Shown here in pieces: positions 26,191-34,224 of a stretch of 42,211 bases of DNA. Under the pieces are notes generated by a model that saw only the letters and a list, made by a program, of their open reading frames with translations, searched no databases and had not been told where the DNA came from. Positions within the stretch are counted from its first letter, which is position 1; every line of letters starts with the position of its first letter. The stretch spans positions 1-42,211 of the forward strand of contig NZ_JADUCM010000040.1 in the NCBI RefSeq assembly GCF_016009175.1. The letters run 5' to 3'. Source of the stretch: Pseudomonas alkylphenolica. GTDB taxonomy: Bacteria; Pseudomonadota; Gammaproteobacteria; Pseudomonadales; Pseudomonadaceae. A program made the position numbers and the translations under genes.

Positions 26191-26246
26191 GTCATTTTGA
26201 CCTGAAACGATTCGAGTCATAATGACGCATATAGGGTCATTTTGAC
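26191..26246. promoter_or_regulatory. three NorR-like operators upstream of nnrS
   Basis: GTCATTTTGAC occurs at 26191-26201 and 26236-26246, and GTCATAATGAC at 26216-26226. All three are imperfect or perfect dyads of the form GTCATwwTGAC. The outer two extend to GGTCA-N3-TGACC. NorR sites are described as GT-N7-AC (GGT-N7-ACC in Ralstonia), and NorR-controlled sigma-54 promoters carry three sites (from memory). A poor fourth copy may start at 26179. The array lies in the divergent region between nnrS and the recombinase. Confidence 0.55.
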
Positions 26247-26274
26247 CTCTGTCCAGCTTTACAGGATTACCGCT

Positions 26275-27189
26275 TTGCCCGATTCACTGCACAACCCCTT
26301 GCTGCAATACCTCGCCCGCCTGGCGCCTTCCAGTCAGCTGACCATGAAGTACATCCTCCAGGACGCCGCCGACCGCTTGGGCTTTGAGGATTGCGACATC
26401 AGCGATGTGCCCTGGCACCAGCTTGAACCGGGCCATGTCACTGCGCTGGTGGCGGCGTTGCGGGCCGATGGTTACGCACCCAATACCTCGTCGTTGTACG
26501 TCAACGCTGTGCGTGGGGTGATGAACGAAGCCTGGCGCCTGGGTCTGATCGATCAGGAACAGTTGCTGCGCATCCGCACCGTGAAACCCACGCAAGGTTC
26601 GCGCCTGCCCAGCGGGCGAAACCTCAAGCGCAGCCTGATCCGTGAACTGATGGACGCCTGTGCCGCCGACCCGCGGCCGCAGGGCCTGCGCGATGCTGCG
26701 GTGATTGCCTTGCTGTATGGCACCGGCATGCGCAAGTCCGAGTCGGTCAACCTCGACCTGGCCCAGGTCGACTTCAACGAGCGCAGCCTGCAGGTGCTGG
26801 GCAAGGGCAACAAGCAACTGATCAAGTACGCACCGACCTGGGCGTTTGAAAAGCTCAATGCCTGGCTGGCCTTTCGCCGTGAGCACCTGCCCGAAGGCCA
26901 GGCCGACGATGACTTCCTGTTCAACCGTATCCGGCGCGGCAGCCACATCACCCGGGAGCGCATCACCAAGCATGCGATCTATTACATCGCCCGTCAGCGC
27001 GGCACCCAGGTCGGGGTGAAAATCATGCCCCACGATTTTCGTCGCTCGTTCATTACCCGAGTAATTGAAGAGCACGACCTGTCGATTGCCCAGAAGCTGG
27101 CGCACCACACCAACATCCAGACCACCGCCAACTACGATATGCGCGACGACAACGAGCGGCGCCGGGCCGTGGATCGCTACGATTACTAG
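26275..27189 (+). CDS. tyrosine-type site-specific recombinase
   Basis: A 304-residue integrase of the XerC/D-like kind. It has an N-terminal SAM-like DNA-binding domain (about 1-110) and a catalytic domain with Arg153 (GTGMRKSE), Lys177 (GKGNK), His253-x-x-Arg256 (PHDFRR), His278 and Tyr287 (TTANYDMR), so all catalytic residues are present. I chose TTG at 26275, 8 bases after AGGA; the alternative TTG at 26242 lies inside the third NorR-like site and lacks a ribosome-binding site. Base composition resembles the host. It stands alone without an excisionase, phage genes or visible att repeats. Possible roles are a domesticated recombinase or an island remnant. Confidence 0.8.
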   Translation: MPDSLHNPLLQYLARLAPSSQLTMKYILQDAADRLGFEDCDISDVPWHQLEPGHVTALVAALRADGYAPNTSSLYVNAVRGVMNEAWRLGLIDQEQLLRIRTVKPTQGSRLPSGRNLKRSLIRELMDACAADPRPQGLRDAAVIALLYGTGMRKSESVNLDLAQVDFNERSLQVLGKGNKQLIKYAPTWAFEKLNAWLAFRREHLPEGQADDDFLFNRIRRGSHITRERITKHAIYYIARQRGTQVGVKIMPHDFRRSFITRVIEEHDLSIAQKLAHHTNIQTTANYDMRDDNERRRAVDRYDY

Positions 27190-27278
27190 GCAACGTTCGA
27201 ACATCATGTCGAAGGTACTGCCGCCTATAATCGCTTTGAACGCCAGTTCGGTTATGTAAAGACGGGGTGTCGCGGCGC

Positions 27279-27309
27279 GCAAGAACCAGGGCAAAACCCT
27301 GGTTCTTGC
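27279..27309. terminator. strong hairpin between convergent genes
   Basis: A 13-bp perfect stem (27279-27291 with 27297-27309) with loop CAAAA lies between the recombinase and the leftward orphan gene. It lacks a T-run on the + strand. It probably marks the end of one or both transcripts. Confidence 0.6.
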
Positions 27310-27363
27310 TGCGATTGACGCTTGAAAAGTCAGTCGTGCGGCGGCAAAACGCTATTAATTGCG

Positions 27364-27891
27364 TTAAGGCTTAGGTGTTTTATTTACGTCGACGAAAGTT
27401 TTTAGCAGAATGTTCAGGGAACCGCCTGGTCCTGAAGTGTGAACTTCTTCATGCTTGATGATTGTTGATGTGATTTGAAGTTTCTCGGTGGTTGTGTAGA
27501 TTTTATCGCCTTTTTCAAGCATGCGCTGAATGGCTTGAATATCAGGAATGGGGAAGTCTAGTGCACGGTCTTCCTCATCCACAATTGAATATTTTAAATG
27601 TGCATTAAGATGGTTGTCGGCGGGTGCATTGAAAGACTTTTCATCAACATGGCAGGGTTGATCTAATTGTTTGACGCCCATGTCAAACAGATAGCGTTCT
27701 TGAGTGGAGCCCCAGCGGTAAAGGACTTCCTTGTTGATTACTTCTAAATCGTGTGTTGCTCCGCTTTCATTTTTTTTGATTATGTCGCCTGCCTTGTATT
27801 TGGTGAACAATGCATGTGGGTTTTTGACGGGTATCGAAGTAGAAGTTGGATGTATGGTTACACGGAATTCAAGAGGGAAGTCGTTAGACAT
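27364..27891 (-). CDS. AT-rich orphan protein, function unknown
   Basis: A 175-residue soluble-looking protein starting MSNDFPLEFRV, with no signal peptide, membrane helix or motif I recognise. It is rich in Lys, Thr and Ile. The coding sequence is about 40-43% GC in the two 60-base lines I counted, far below its GC-rich neighbours, and uses AT-ending codons, so it is probably recently acquired. ATG 27891 is the likely start, with only a weak AGG upstream; the frame stays open to 27954. It sits beside a tyrosine recombinase. It could be an accessory, toxin-related or prophage-derived gene, but nothing in the sequence decides. Confidence 0.6.
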   Translation of the reverse strand: MSNDFPLEFRVTIHPTSTSIPVKNPHALFTKYKAGDIIKKNESGATHDLEVINKEVLYRWGSTQERYLFDMGVKQLDQPCHVDEKSFNAPADNHLNAHLKYSIVDEEDRALDFPIPDIQAIQRMLEKGDKIYTTTEKLQITSTIIKHEEVHTSGPGGSLNILLKTFVDVNKTPKP

Positions 27892-28278
27892 TTTTTGGAA
27901 CCTGTAGCGATTGGATTGAGGTTTGATTTTGCGCCTGCACACTCTGGCTCTCAACTAGTAGACTTATCAGTTGATATATCGCTGGGCTGCCCCTCCAGAA
28001 AGTTTTCGATTACGCCCTCTGCCAGTCATTACAACCGCATTTGGTTTTCTCTAAAGCAACGCCCGCGGCAAAACCTGCGCGATACACCGTTGGTGTGGGC
28101 CAATATCGATCAGCGATCACAGATCCGGCAAAGTTTTGCTTAAGCAGAAGCCGGGAAGGACTGTATTGAGGTTCAAGTTTGAGGGGGAAGGCCATACTCG
28201 ACCTGCGGACCTCAAGATACACACGAATTTCTAGACGCGAAGGTGCGGTCATGTGCAGCAACCGTTAGACTGCCGGGC
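27892..28278. other. 387-base intergenic region, partly AT-rich
   Basis: The part next to the orphan gene keeps its low GC and then drifts back to host composition near 28060. An 83-codon leftward open frame (28010-28261) covers much of it, with no supporting ribosome-binding site. It may be a decayed gene. No tRNA, promoter or repeat could be made out. Confidence 0.4.
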
Positions 28279-29100
28279 ATGACCCAAACCTCCCTGGACA
28301 CCCCGATCACCTTGTCTTTCAACGCCCTGCAGCGCTGGCATGCGGCATTGCAGGCAGCCTGCGCGCATGTCGAAGCGCCAGATGCCCTGGTGCACCTGGC
28401 TGCGGCCATCAGCGAACTGGTGGCGGTCGAGTCGATGATGATCAGCCTGGAGTGCCGGGGGCAGGCGCCGCAGCTGTTGTATCAGCAAGGTATTCCCGAG
28501 CAGCACCGCGATGCGGTGCTCAACCGCTATTTTGCAGCGGGTTATCTGCTTGACCCTTTCTGCCTGGCGGTGGAAAACGGCTTGGCCCAAGGCTTTTACC
28601 ACCTCGAAGACATCGCGCCAGACAATTTCTTCGACAGTGACTACTACAAAACCTATTACCTGGGCACCGGCTGTAGCGAAGACAGCTATTTCATCGCCGA
28701 TATCGGCGATGCCCGCAAACTCTCTCTGAGCCTGTTCCAGGGCTGCAGCGGCACGCGACTGAGCACCGAGCAGGTCAATCTGCTGCGTGCGGTCGAGCCG
28801 ATGGTGCGCGACCTGTTGGCCCGATACGCCCGCCACGGGCTTGCGCCCGGCAGCGCCGAGTCAGGGCTCAACAGCATCCAGGCGGCGTTCGAAAGCTTTG
28901 GCAGCCAGGTATTGACCGACCGCGAGCGCGAGGTGGCGCACATGATCCTGCGCGGGCACTCGGTCAAGTCCACGGCCGCCGAGCTCAAGATTTCGCCCGA
29001 AACCGTACGCATGCACCGCAAAAACCTTTACCTCAAGCTTGAGATCAACTCCCAGTCCGAACTGTTTGCCCGCTTCATCGACTGGCTGCGTCAGGGCTGA
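28279..29100 (+). CDS. LuxR-family (FixJ-type HTH) transcriptional regulator
   Basis: A 273-residue regulator. The C-terminal LuxR helix-turn-helix (about residues 210-265, LTDREREVAHMILRGHSVKSTA and SPETVRMHRKNLYLKL) is complete. The N-terminal 200 residues form an unassigned sensing domain without the acyl-homoserine-lactone-binding signature or a receiver Asp, so it is an orphan LuxR. ATG 28279 gives the compact protein; GTG 28243 is an alternative start and neither has a clear ribosome-binding site. Likely targets are unknown; the following secreted protein and PhyH oxygenase run in the same direction. Confidence 0.85.
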   Translation: MTQTSLDTPITLSFNALQRWHAALQAACAHVEAPDALVHLAAAISELVAVESMMISLECRGQAPQLLYQQGIPEQHRDAVLNRYFAAGYLLDPFCLAVENGLAQGFYHLEDIAPDNFFDSDYYKTYYLGTGCSEDSYFIADIGDARKLSLSLFQGCSGTRLSTEQVNLLRAVEPMVRDLLARYARHGLAPGSAESGLNSIQAAFESFGSQVLTDREREVAHMILRGHSVKSTAAELKISPETVRMHRKNLYLKLEINSQSELFARFIDWLRQG

Positions 29101-29175
29101 GCCGCGTGTCAGCCCCGCCGCCTGGCTGGAAGGATGGGCGGATAATAGGGGCTGGATCCATGCTGGAGACAAGCC

Positions 29176-29634
29176 ATGAACAGCTATCCGAACCGTGTTC
29201 TGCGTGGTCTGGCCCTGGTGTTGGCCGTGTTCAGTGTGACGCCGGCGTGGGCGGCGCAGCCACTGACTGAAGAAGAACCTGTCGACATGTCCGCGGTTAA
29301 ACTGCAATCCGGTGAGCAGAACGGCATCAGTTACCTGCAAGGCGGCATCGGCATCGACGAGTCGCGGGCGATGCAACAGACCCGTGGCTACAACCTGCAC
29401 ATCACCCTGTCATCAGGTGCGGACAACAAGTACCAGAGCGGCGCCGAAGTGCGTGTCGAATCCGCCACCGGGCAGCCTGTGCTGACCCTGCAAGACGTCG
29501 GCCCGATGCTCTATGCCAAGTTGCCCAACGGCCATTACCAGGTACTGGCCAACCTCAATGGTGAGCAACAACGACAGAAGGTGGTGATCGACGGCACCCA
29601 GCCGGTCGAGGTCAACCTACATTGGCGCGAATAG
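29176..29634 (+). CDS. secreted carboxypeptidase-regulatory-like domain protein
   Basis: A 152-residue exported protein. A Sec signal peptide of about 26 residues ends AWA before AQPLTEEEP. The rest is a small beta-sandwich with the pattern NLHITLSSGADNKY, GAEVRVESATGQPVLTLQDVGPMLYAKLPNGHYQV, which resembles carboxypeptidase regulatory-like (CarboxypepD_reg) folds. It is expected in the periplasm. ATG 29176 follows GGAG by 7 bases. The function is unknown. Confidence 0.7.
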   Translation: MNSYPNRVLRGLALVLAVFSVTPAWAAQPLTEEEPVDMSAVKLQSGEQNGISYLQGGIGIDESRAMQQTRGYNLHITLSSGADNKYQSGAEVRVESATGQPVLTLQDVGPMLYAKLPNGHYQVLANLNGEQQRQKVVIDGTQPVEVNLHWRE

Positions 29635-29641
29635 GCCGGCC

Positions 29642-30400
29642 ATGGAAGCGCATGCACTGCTGAGCCTGGGCCTGAGCGCCTTGCACCGTGACGGCTTTCT
29701 GCTCTTGCCCGGGGTGCTCGAGCCCGGCCAGGTTGAGCAACTGAAGGCAGCGATCAGCACGCTCACGCCTCAGCATTGGGATTACAACGGACTATTGGAA
29801 CACTACAAGTGTGTGTTCAACCGCGACCCCTTGTGGCTGGCTTATCTGGACCTGCCCGGGGTTATCGAGCTGGCAGAAGCGGCGCTGGGTGATGACTGTC
29901 ACATCATTGGCCAGACGGCCTGGCGCAGCCACCCTGGCTACCAGGGCATGGCATTGCACCTGGATTACCTGGCGATGGAGCTGCCGCAGGCCTGGTTGGC
30001 CGACGCTGACTTCGAGCTGCCGATGCAGATCTGTACGGTGCAGTTCTACCTGGACGACATCGACAGTGAGTTGTGTCCGACCCAGGTGCTGCCCGGTAGC
30101 CACCGGGCAGGGCGTCGGCCGGCGGCGGGGGAGCAGCAGTGGCAGGGGCAGGCTGCGCAGAGCATTCTCTGTCGAGCCGGAGATGCCTTGATGTTTCGCA
30201 GCGAACTCTGGCATGGCGGCAGCGACAATCGCAGCGTAGACCGCACCCGTTCAATGCTGCAGGTGCACTATGGCCGCCGCATGATCGCGCAGAAGTTCTC
30301 GCCGTACCTGTACTGGCAGTTCAACCCGGCCGTGCTCGCCGCCGCCACGCCGCGGCAACGGCGTTTGCTCGGCGAGCATGCGGAAGCGGAATACGACTGA
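29642..30400 (+). CDS. phytanoyl-CoA dioxygenase (PhyH) family protein
   Basis: A 252-residue Fe(II)/2-oxoglutarate oxygenase. The iron ligands fit His106-x-Asp108 (ALHLDY) and His191 (ELWHGGSDN), with an Arg downstream (DRTRSM) for the 2-oxoglutarate carboxylate. QVLPGSHRAG is a family mark. The substrate is unknown; relatives hydroxylate small metabolites or phytanoyl groups. It starts 8 bases after the previous gene, so the two may be co-transcribed, with only a weak ribosome-binding site. Confidence 0.85.
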   Translation: MEAHALLSLGLSALHRDGFLLLPGVLEPGQVEQLKAAISTLTPQHWDYNGLLEHYKCVFNRDPLWLAYLDLPGVIELAEAALGDDCHIIGQTAWRSHPGYQGMALHLDYLAMELPQAWLADADFELPMQICTVQFYLDDIDSELCPTQVLPGSHRAGRRPAAGEQQWQGQAAQSILCRAGDALMFRSELWHGGSDNRSVDRTRSMLQVHYGRRMIAQKFSPYLYWQFNPAVLAAATPRQRRLLGEHAEAEYD

Positions 30401-30403
30401 GCA

Positions 30404-31300
30404 TCAGGCCACCGCCTTGACCGCCAACACATTGCACAAGGTGTGGTCGAGCACGTGTTCCGTGGTGCTGCCCATCAGGCGTTCGAGCAATTTGCGCGGG
30501 TGGTTGCCCATCACCAGCACGTCCGTGCGGCTGTGGGCGACAAAGTCGGCAATGCTGCGGGTGATCGGCGCCGAGAGAAAGTGCTGGCGCTCTGGCGGCA
30601 CGGCATGGCGTTCGGCAAGGTGTTCGAAGACCTTGTGGATCGACTTGCGCACGTCACCGCCAAACCCCGGCATGGTCACCGTGCCGGCGCCAAAATCAGC
30701 CATATGGGTGTGGGCGCTGTCGCAGACGTGCAGCAGGTGCAGTTCGGCGTTGCACTGTTGAGCCAGCTCACTGGCCGCCTGGATGACCCGTTCGTTGAGG
30801 TCGTTGTGCGGATGGTCGGGATGAGTCGGGTCAACCGCCGCTACCACAACGCGTGGCAATGGGCAGTGCACGGCACTGACCAGGTGTACCGGGCAGGGGC
30901 ACTCGCGCAGCAGTTGCCAGTCCACCGGCGTGAACAGCAGGCGTTTGTAGGTGGGTTCGTGCTGTACATCCTTGATCAGCAGGTCCGGCTCGATATCGGC
31001 CACTTGTTCCAGGGCGGCCTGCACCACATCACGGGTGAGGATCACCTCGGTGCTGACCCGGATGCCATTTTCATGCAGCAGCATGGCCTCGTCGGCCAGC
31101 CATTGGCGATTGTCCTCAACGCGGTTCTCGTTCAGGTGTTCATCACCGCTGAGCAGGCCGAGGGTATCGAACTCCTCGACAATGGCGCAGATATGCAAGG
31201 TGGCACCGGTAGCGTGGGCCAGGGCAGCGGCGCGCTCCAGTGCCGGGGTGTGGCGCGTGTGCGCGCCGACCATCAGGAACAGGCGTTGGTACTGGCTCAT
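30404..31300 (-). CDS. tandem universal stress protein (UspE-like)
   Basis: A 298-residue cytoplasmic protein with two UspA domains in tandem. Domain one covers about 1-145. Domain two covers about 150-298 and ends with the nucleotide-binding motif MGNHPRKLLERLMGSTTEHVLDH, which retains the G-S/T-T part. ATG 31300 follows GGAGGTG; the open frame to 31324 is not supported. It converges with the PhyH gene with 3 bases between the stops. A general stress role is inferred from the family only. Confidence 0.9.
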   Translation of the reverse strand: MSQYQRLFLMVGAHTRHTPALERAAALAHATGATLHICAIVEEFDTLGLLSGDEHLNENRVEDNRQWLADEAMLLHENGIRVSTEVILTRDVVQAALEQVADIEPDLLIKDVQHEPTYKRLLFTPVDWQLLRECPCPVHLVSAVHCPLPRVVVAAVDPTHPDHPHNDLNERVIQAASELAQQCNAELHLLHVCDSAHTHMADFGAGTVTMPGFGGDVRKSIHKVFEHLAERHAVPPERQHFLSAPITRSIADFVAHSRTDVLVMGNHPRKLLERLMGSTTEHVLDHTLCNVLAVKAVA

Positions 31301-31405
31301 GGTGCACCTCCGGTCGCGTTGCATTGCCAGCCCCCGAGCTTGAGTTTAGCCCATTGCCTGCAACGCTCCCGGAACCTGCACCGGCGCCAGCTTACCGCCG
31401 GTCAC

Positions 31406-32800
31406 TCAGCCGCGGCGATCCAGCCACACAGTCTGGGCGTTGCAGAACTCGCGCACGCCGAAGTGCGACAGTTCGCGGCCAAAACCACTCTTCTTCACGC
31501 CGCCAAAGGTGACGCGCGGGTCGGAGGCGCAGACGCCGTTGATGAACACGCCGCCGGTGTCCAGTTCTTCAGTCAGTTGCGCAGCCAGTTCCAGGTCCTG
31601 GGTATAGAGAGTCGACGCCAGGCCGAACTCGCTGTCGTTGGCCAGCTCCAGGGCGTGGCGGGCATCACGGGCGGTGATGATCGAGGCGACCGGGCCGAAC
31701 AGCTCCTGACGGAACGAGGTCATCTGGTCGGTTACATCGGCCAGCACGGTTGGCTCATAGAAGTTACCGGCACCGTCGGCCTTGCGCCCGCCCAACAGCA
31801 GGGTTGCGCCTTCGGCCAGGGTCGCCTGGACCTGCTCGTCCAGCTCGTCGCGCAGGTCGAAGCGCGCCATTGGGCCCAGGTAGGTCTTGGCGGACAGCGG
31901 GTCACCCATGACCAGCTGGCGGGTGGCTTCTACGAACTTCTCGGTAAAAGCTTCGACCACACCTTGTTCGATGATCAGGCGCTTGGCGGCGGCGCACACT
32001 TGCCCGGTGTTGGCGAAACGGCCAACGACTGCCGCCTTGACCGCTTCGTCGAGGTTGGCGTCGTTGAGCACGATGAACGGGTCGGAACCGCCCAGTTCCA
32101 GCACGCATTTTTTCAGCGCCGCACCGGCCTGAGCCCCGATGGCCATGCCGGCACGCACGCTACCGGTCAGGGTCACGGCGGCGATGCGCGGGTCCTTGAT
32201 CGCCTGGGACACACCGTCCGGGGTGACGTTGATCAGTTCGAACACACCTTCAGGCAATCCGGCCTGCCTGATGACGTCGAGCAGCAGGTAGGCGCTGCCC
32301 ATGACGTTCGGGGCGTGCTTGAGCACGTAAGTGTTGCCGGCGATCAAGGCCGGTACGGCGCCACGCAGTACCTGCCAGACCGGGAAGTTCCACGGCATCA
32401 CCGCAAGGATCGGGCCGAGTGGGCGGTACTCGATACGCGCCTTGCCGTTTTCAACCAGGGTCGATTCGGCGCTGAGCATGCCTGGGCCCTGGGCTGCGTA
32501 CCATTCGCACAGTTGTGCGCATTTCTCGACTTCACCACGGGCCTGGGGCAGGGGTTTACCCATTTCCAGGGTGATCATGTGCGCCATGGCTTCGGCGTTG
32601 TCGCGGATTTTGCTGGCCAGGCCAAGGATCAGGCTGGCGCGGGCGTCGACAGGCGTACGGCGCCAGGCGGCGTAACCGGTTGCAGCCCGTGCCAGGGCTG
32701 CATCCAGCTCCGCTTCGGTGGCATACGGGTAGTGACCAATGGCTTCGCCGTTGGCGGGGTTGATCGATACAGCATGGGTGTGGCTGGAAAACGCAGTCAT
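31406..32800 (-). CDS. sad: succinate-semialdehyde dehydrogenase, NAD-dependent (Sad type)
   Basis: A 464-residue aldehyde dehydrogenase with catalytic Cys269 (NTGQVCAAAKR), Glu235 (VLELGGSDP) and the Asn in MPWNFPVWQ. Segments such as RPLGPILAVMPWNFP, SVRAGMAIGAQAGAALKKC and GPMARFDLRDELDEQV closely match E. coli Sad/YneI (recalled). It oxidises succinate semialdehyde (from GABA or aromatic breakdown) to succinate. ATG 32800 follows AGGA. A LysR regulator diverges from it and probably controls it. Confidence 0.85.
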   Translation of the reverse strand: MTAFSSHTHAVSINPANGEAIGHYPYATEAELDAALARAATGYAAWRRTPVDARASLILGLASKIRDNAEAMAHMITLEMGKPLPQARGEVEKCAQLCEWYAAQGPGMLSAESTLVENGKARIEYRPLGPILAVMPWNFPVWQVLRGAVPALIAGNTYVLKHAPNVMGSAYLLLDVIRQAGLPEGVFELINVTPDGVSQAIKDPRIAAVTLTGSVRAGMAIGAQAGAALKKCVLELGGSDPFIVLNDANLDEAVKAAVVGRFANTGQVCAAAKRLIIEQGVVEAFTEKFVEATRQLVMGDPLSAKTYLGPMARFDLRDELDEQVQATLAEGATLLLGGRKADGAGNFYEPTVLADVTDQMTSFRQELFGPVASIITARDARHALELANDSEFGLASTLYTQDLELAAQLTEELDTGGVFINGVCASDPRVTFGGVKKSGFGRELSHFGVREFCNAQTVWLDRRG

Positions 32801-32863
32801 GGCACGGTCCTGCAAGGCATGTGGAATGACGCCAGCGTAGAGGGCTGTGCATGTTGTGGAAAC

Positions 32864-32888
32864 TGAATAATAATGAGCCTTTCATTCA
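32864..32888. promoter_or_regulatory. LysR-style dyad between sad and its regulator
   Basis: TGAAT (32864-32868) and ATTCA (32884-32888) form an inverted pair in the divergent region, with T-N11-A spacings inside as LysR boxes have. It lies in the 103-base gap between the two starts. The short arms make it only a candidate. Confidence 0.3.
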
Positions 32889-32903
32889 CGTTTGGAGAAT
32901 GGT

Positions 32904-33782
32904 GTGGATCTGGTTCAGCTGGAAATCTTCAAAGCCGTGGCCGAGCACGGCAGCATCAGTGTGGCCGCCCAGCATATTCACCGGGTGCCGTCGAACCTGA
33001 CCACGCGCATCAAGCAGCTGGAAACCGACCTGGGCGTGGAGTTGTTCATCCGCGAGAAAAGCCGTTTGCGTCTGTCGCCAGCCGGTTGGACCTTTCTGGA
33101 TTACACCCGGCGCATCCTTGCACTGGTGGAGGAAGCGCGCATGACAGTGGCCGGCGAGGAGCCCCAGGGGCCGTTTTCCCTGGGCTCGCTGGAAAGCACG
33201 GCAGCCGTGCGAATCCCGGCGCTGCTGGCGGCGTACAACCAGCAGTACAGCAAGGTCGAACTGGACCTCTCCACCGGGCCCTCCGGCGCCATGATCGAAG
33301 GGGTGTTGTCCGGACGCCTGGTGGCGGCGTTTGTCGACGGTCCGGTGCTGCACCCGACCCTGGACGGGGTGCCGGTGTTCGAGGAGGAAATGGTGCTGAT
33401 TGCGCCCCTCAACCACAGGCCGGTCAGCCGCGCCCGGGACGTGAATGGCGAGAACATCTATGCGTTCCGTTCCAACTGCTCCTACCGTCATCATTTCGAG
33501 CGTTGGTTCAGTACCGATGCAGCGGTGCCGAGCAAGATCTACGAGATGGAGTCCTACCACGGCATGCTTGCCTGCGTCAGCGCCGGCGCCGGTCTTGCGC
33601 TGATGCCGCGCAGCATGCTGCAGAGCATGCCGGGGTGTGCCACGGTCAGCGTCTGGCCGTTGTCCGAGGACTTCCGCTACCTGCATACGTGGCTGGTCTG
33701 GCGGCGCGGAACCGTGTCCCAGAGCCTGTCGAGTTTTGTACAACTGCTTGAGACCCGCAGCGAGAAAAGTTGCGCCGCATAA
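32904..33782 (+). CDS. LysR-type transcriptional regulator of sad
   Basis: A 292-residue LysR regulator. A winged helix-turn-helix lies at about 1-60 (LEIFKAVAEHGSISVAAQHIHRV, then SNLTTRIKQLETDLG). The type 2 periplasmic-binding-like effector domain occupies 90-290. The GTG at 32904 (MDLVQLEIF) lies 6 bases after GGAG and gives the family's usual N-terminus; TTG 32892 is in frame but less likely. Divergence from sad suggests it responds to succinate semialdehyde or a precursor. Confidence 0.85.
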   Translation: MDLVQLEIFKAVAEHGSISVAAQHIHRVPSNLTTRIKQLETDLGVELFIREKSRLRLSPAGWTFLDYTRRILALVEEARMTVAGEEPQGPFSLGSLESTAAVRIPALLAAYNQQYSKVELDLSTGPSGAMIEGVLSGRLVAAFVDGPVLHPTLDGVPVFEEEMVLIAPLNHRPVSRARDVNGENIYAFRSNCSYRHHFERWFSTDAAVPSKIYEMESYHGMLACVSAGAGLALMPRSMLQSMPGCATVSVWPLSEDFRYLHTWLVWRRGTVSQSLSSFVQLLETRSEKSCAA

Positions 33783-33861
33783 GCCTGCGAAATCGCCCGG
33801 TGTGTCCGCATGGTTTGTCTAAACTCAAGCCATTGCCATCACCTCGAAAGCCGGAGCGGTC

Positions 33862-34221
33862 ATGCTTGATTACTTTGCGTTAGGCGTGTTGATTTTTGTC
33901 GGGTTGGTTTTGTTCTACGGCATCATCGTACTTCACGACATCCCCTATGAGATTGCGGTACACCGTAACCACCCCCATCAAGATGCGATCCACGCCACCG
34001 GCTGGGTGAGCTTGTTCACCCTGCACGCCTTGTGGCCGTTCCTGTGGATCTGGGCGATGCTCTACCGCGAGGACCGTGGCTGGGGCATCGGCACCGGTGG
34101 CCCGCAAAGCCCGGTAGCGGACCTGGAACGCCAGATCCTGGAACTCAAGCACCGCATCGAGCACCTGGAGGCCGGCCAGTCCAGGCCCGGGAACAACCAC
34201 GACGCGGGCGGAGGGATCTGA
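33862..34221 (+). CDS. yiaW: DUF3302 membrane protein (YiaW-like)
   Basis: A 119-residue protein with two hydrophobic helices: residues about 3-23 with a following HDIPYEIAVHRNHP motif, and about 45-65 with LHALWPFLWIWAMLYRED. A Gln/Glu/Arg-rich coiled coil ends the protein (LERQILELKHRIEHLE). The partner gene downstream is an HlyD-type adaptor, the same pair as E. coli yiaW-yiaV. ATG 33862 follows GGAG. Its stop lies 3 bases before the next start. Confidence 0.85.
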   Translation: MLDYFALGVLIFVGLVLFYGIIVLHDIPYEIAVHRNHPHQDAIHATGWVSLFTLHALWPFLWIWAMLYREDRGWGIGTGGPQSPVADLERQILELKHRIEHLEAGQSRPGNNHDAGGGI

Positions 34222-34224
34222 CCC

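Noticed and set aside
26242..26274. Upstream start of the recombinase
   Set aside because: The TTG at 26242 sits within an operator-like palindrome and has no ribosome-binding site; TTG 26275 has AGGA at the right distance.
28010..28261. 83-codon leftward frame as a real gene
   Set aside because: No ribosome-binding site and no recognisable domain; reported only as part of the intergenic description.
30443..32866. 807-codon rightward frame opposite the stress protein and sad genes
   Set aside because: It is a mirror of two well-supported genes with full catalytic motifs on the other strand, and has no recognised protein feature.
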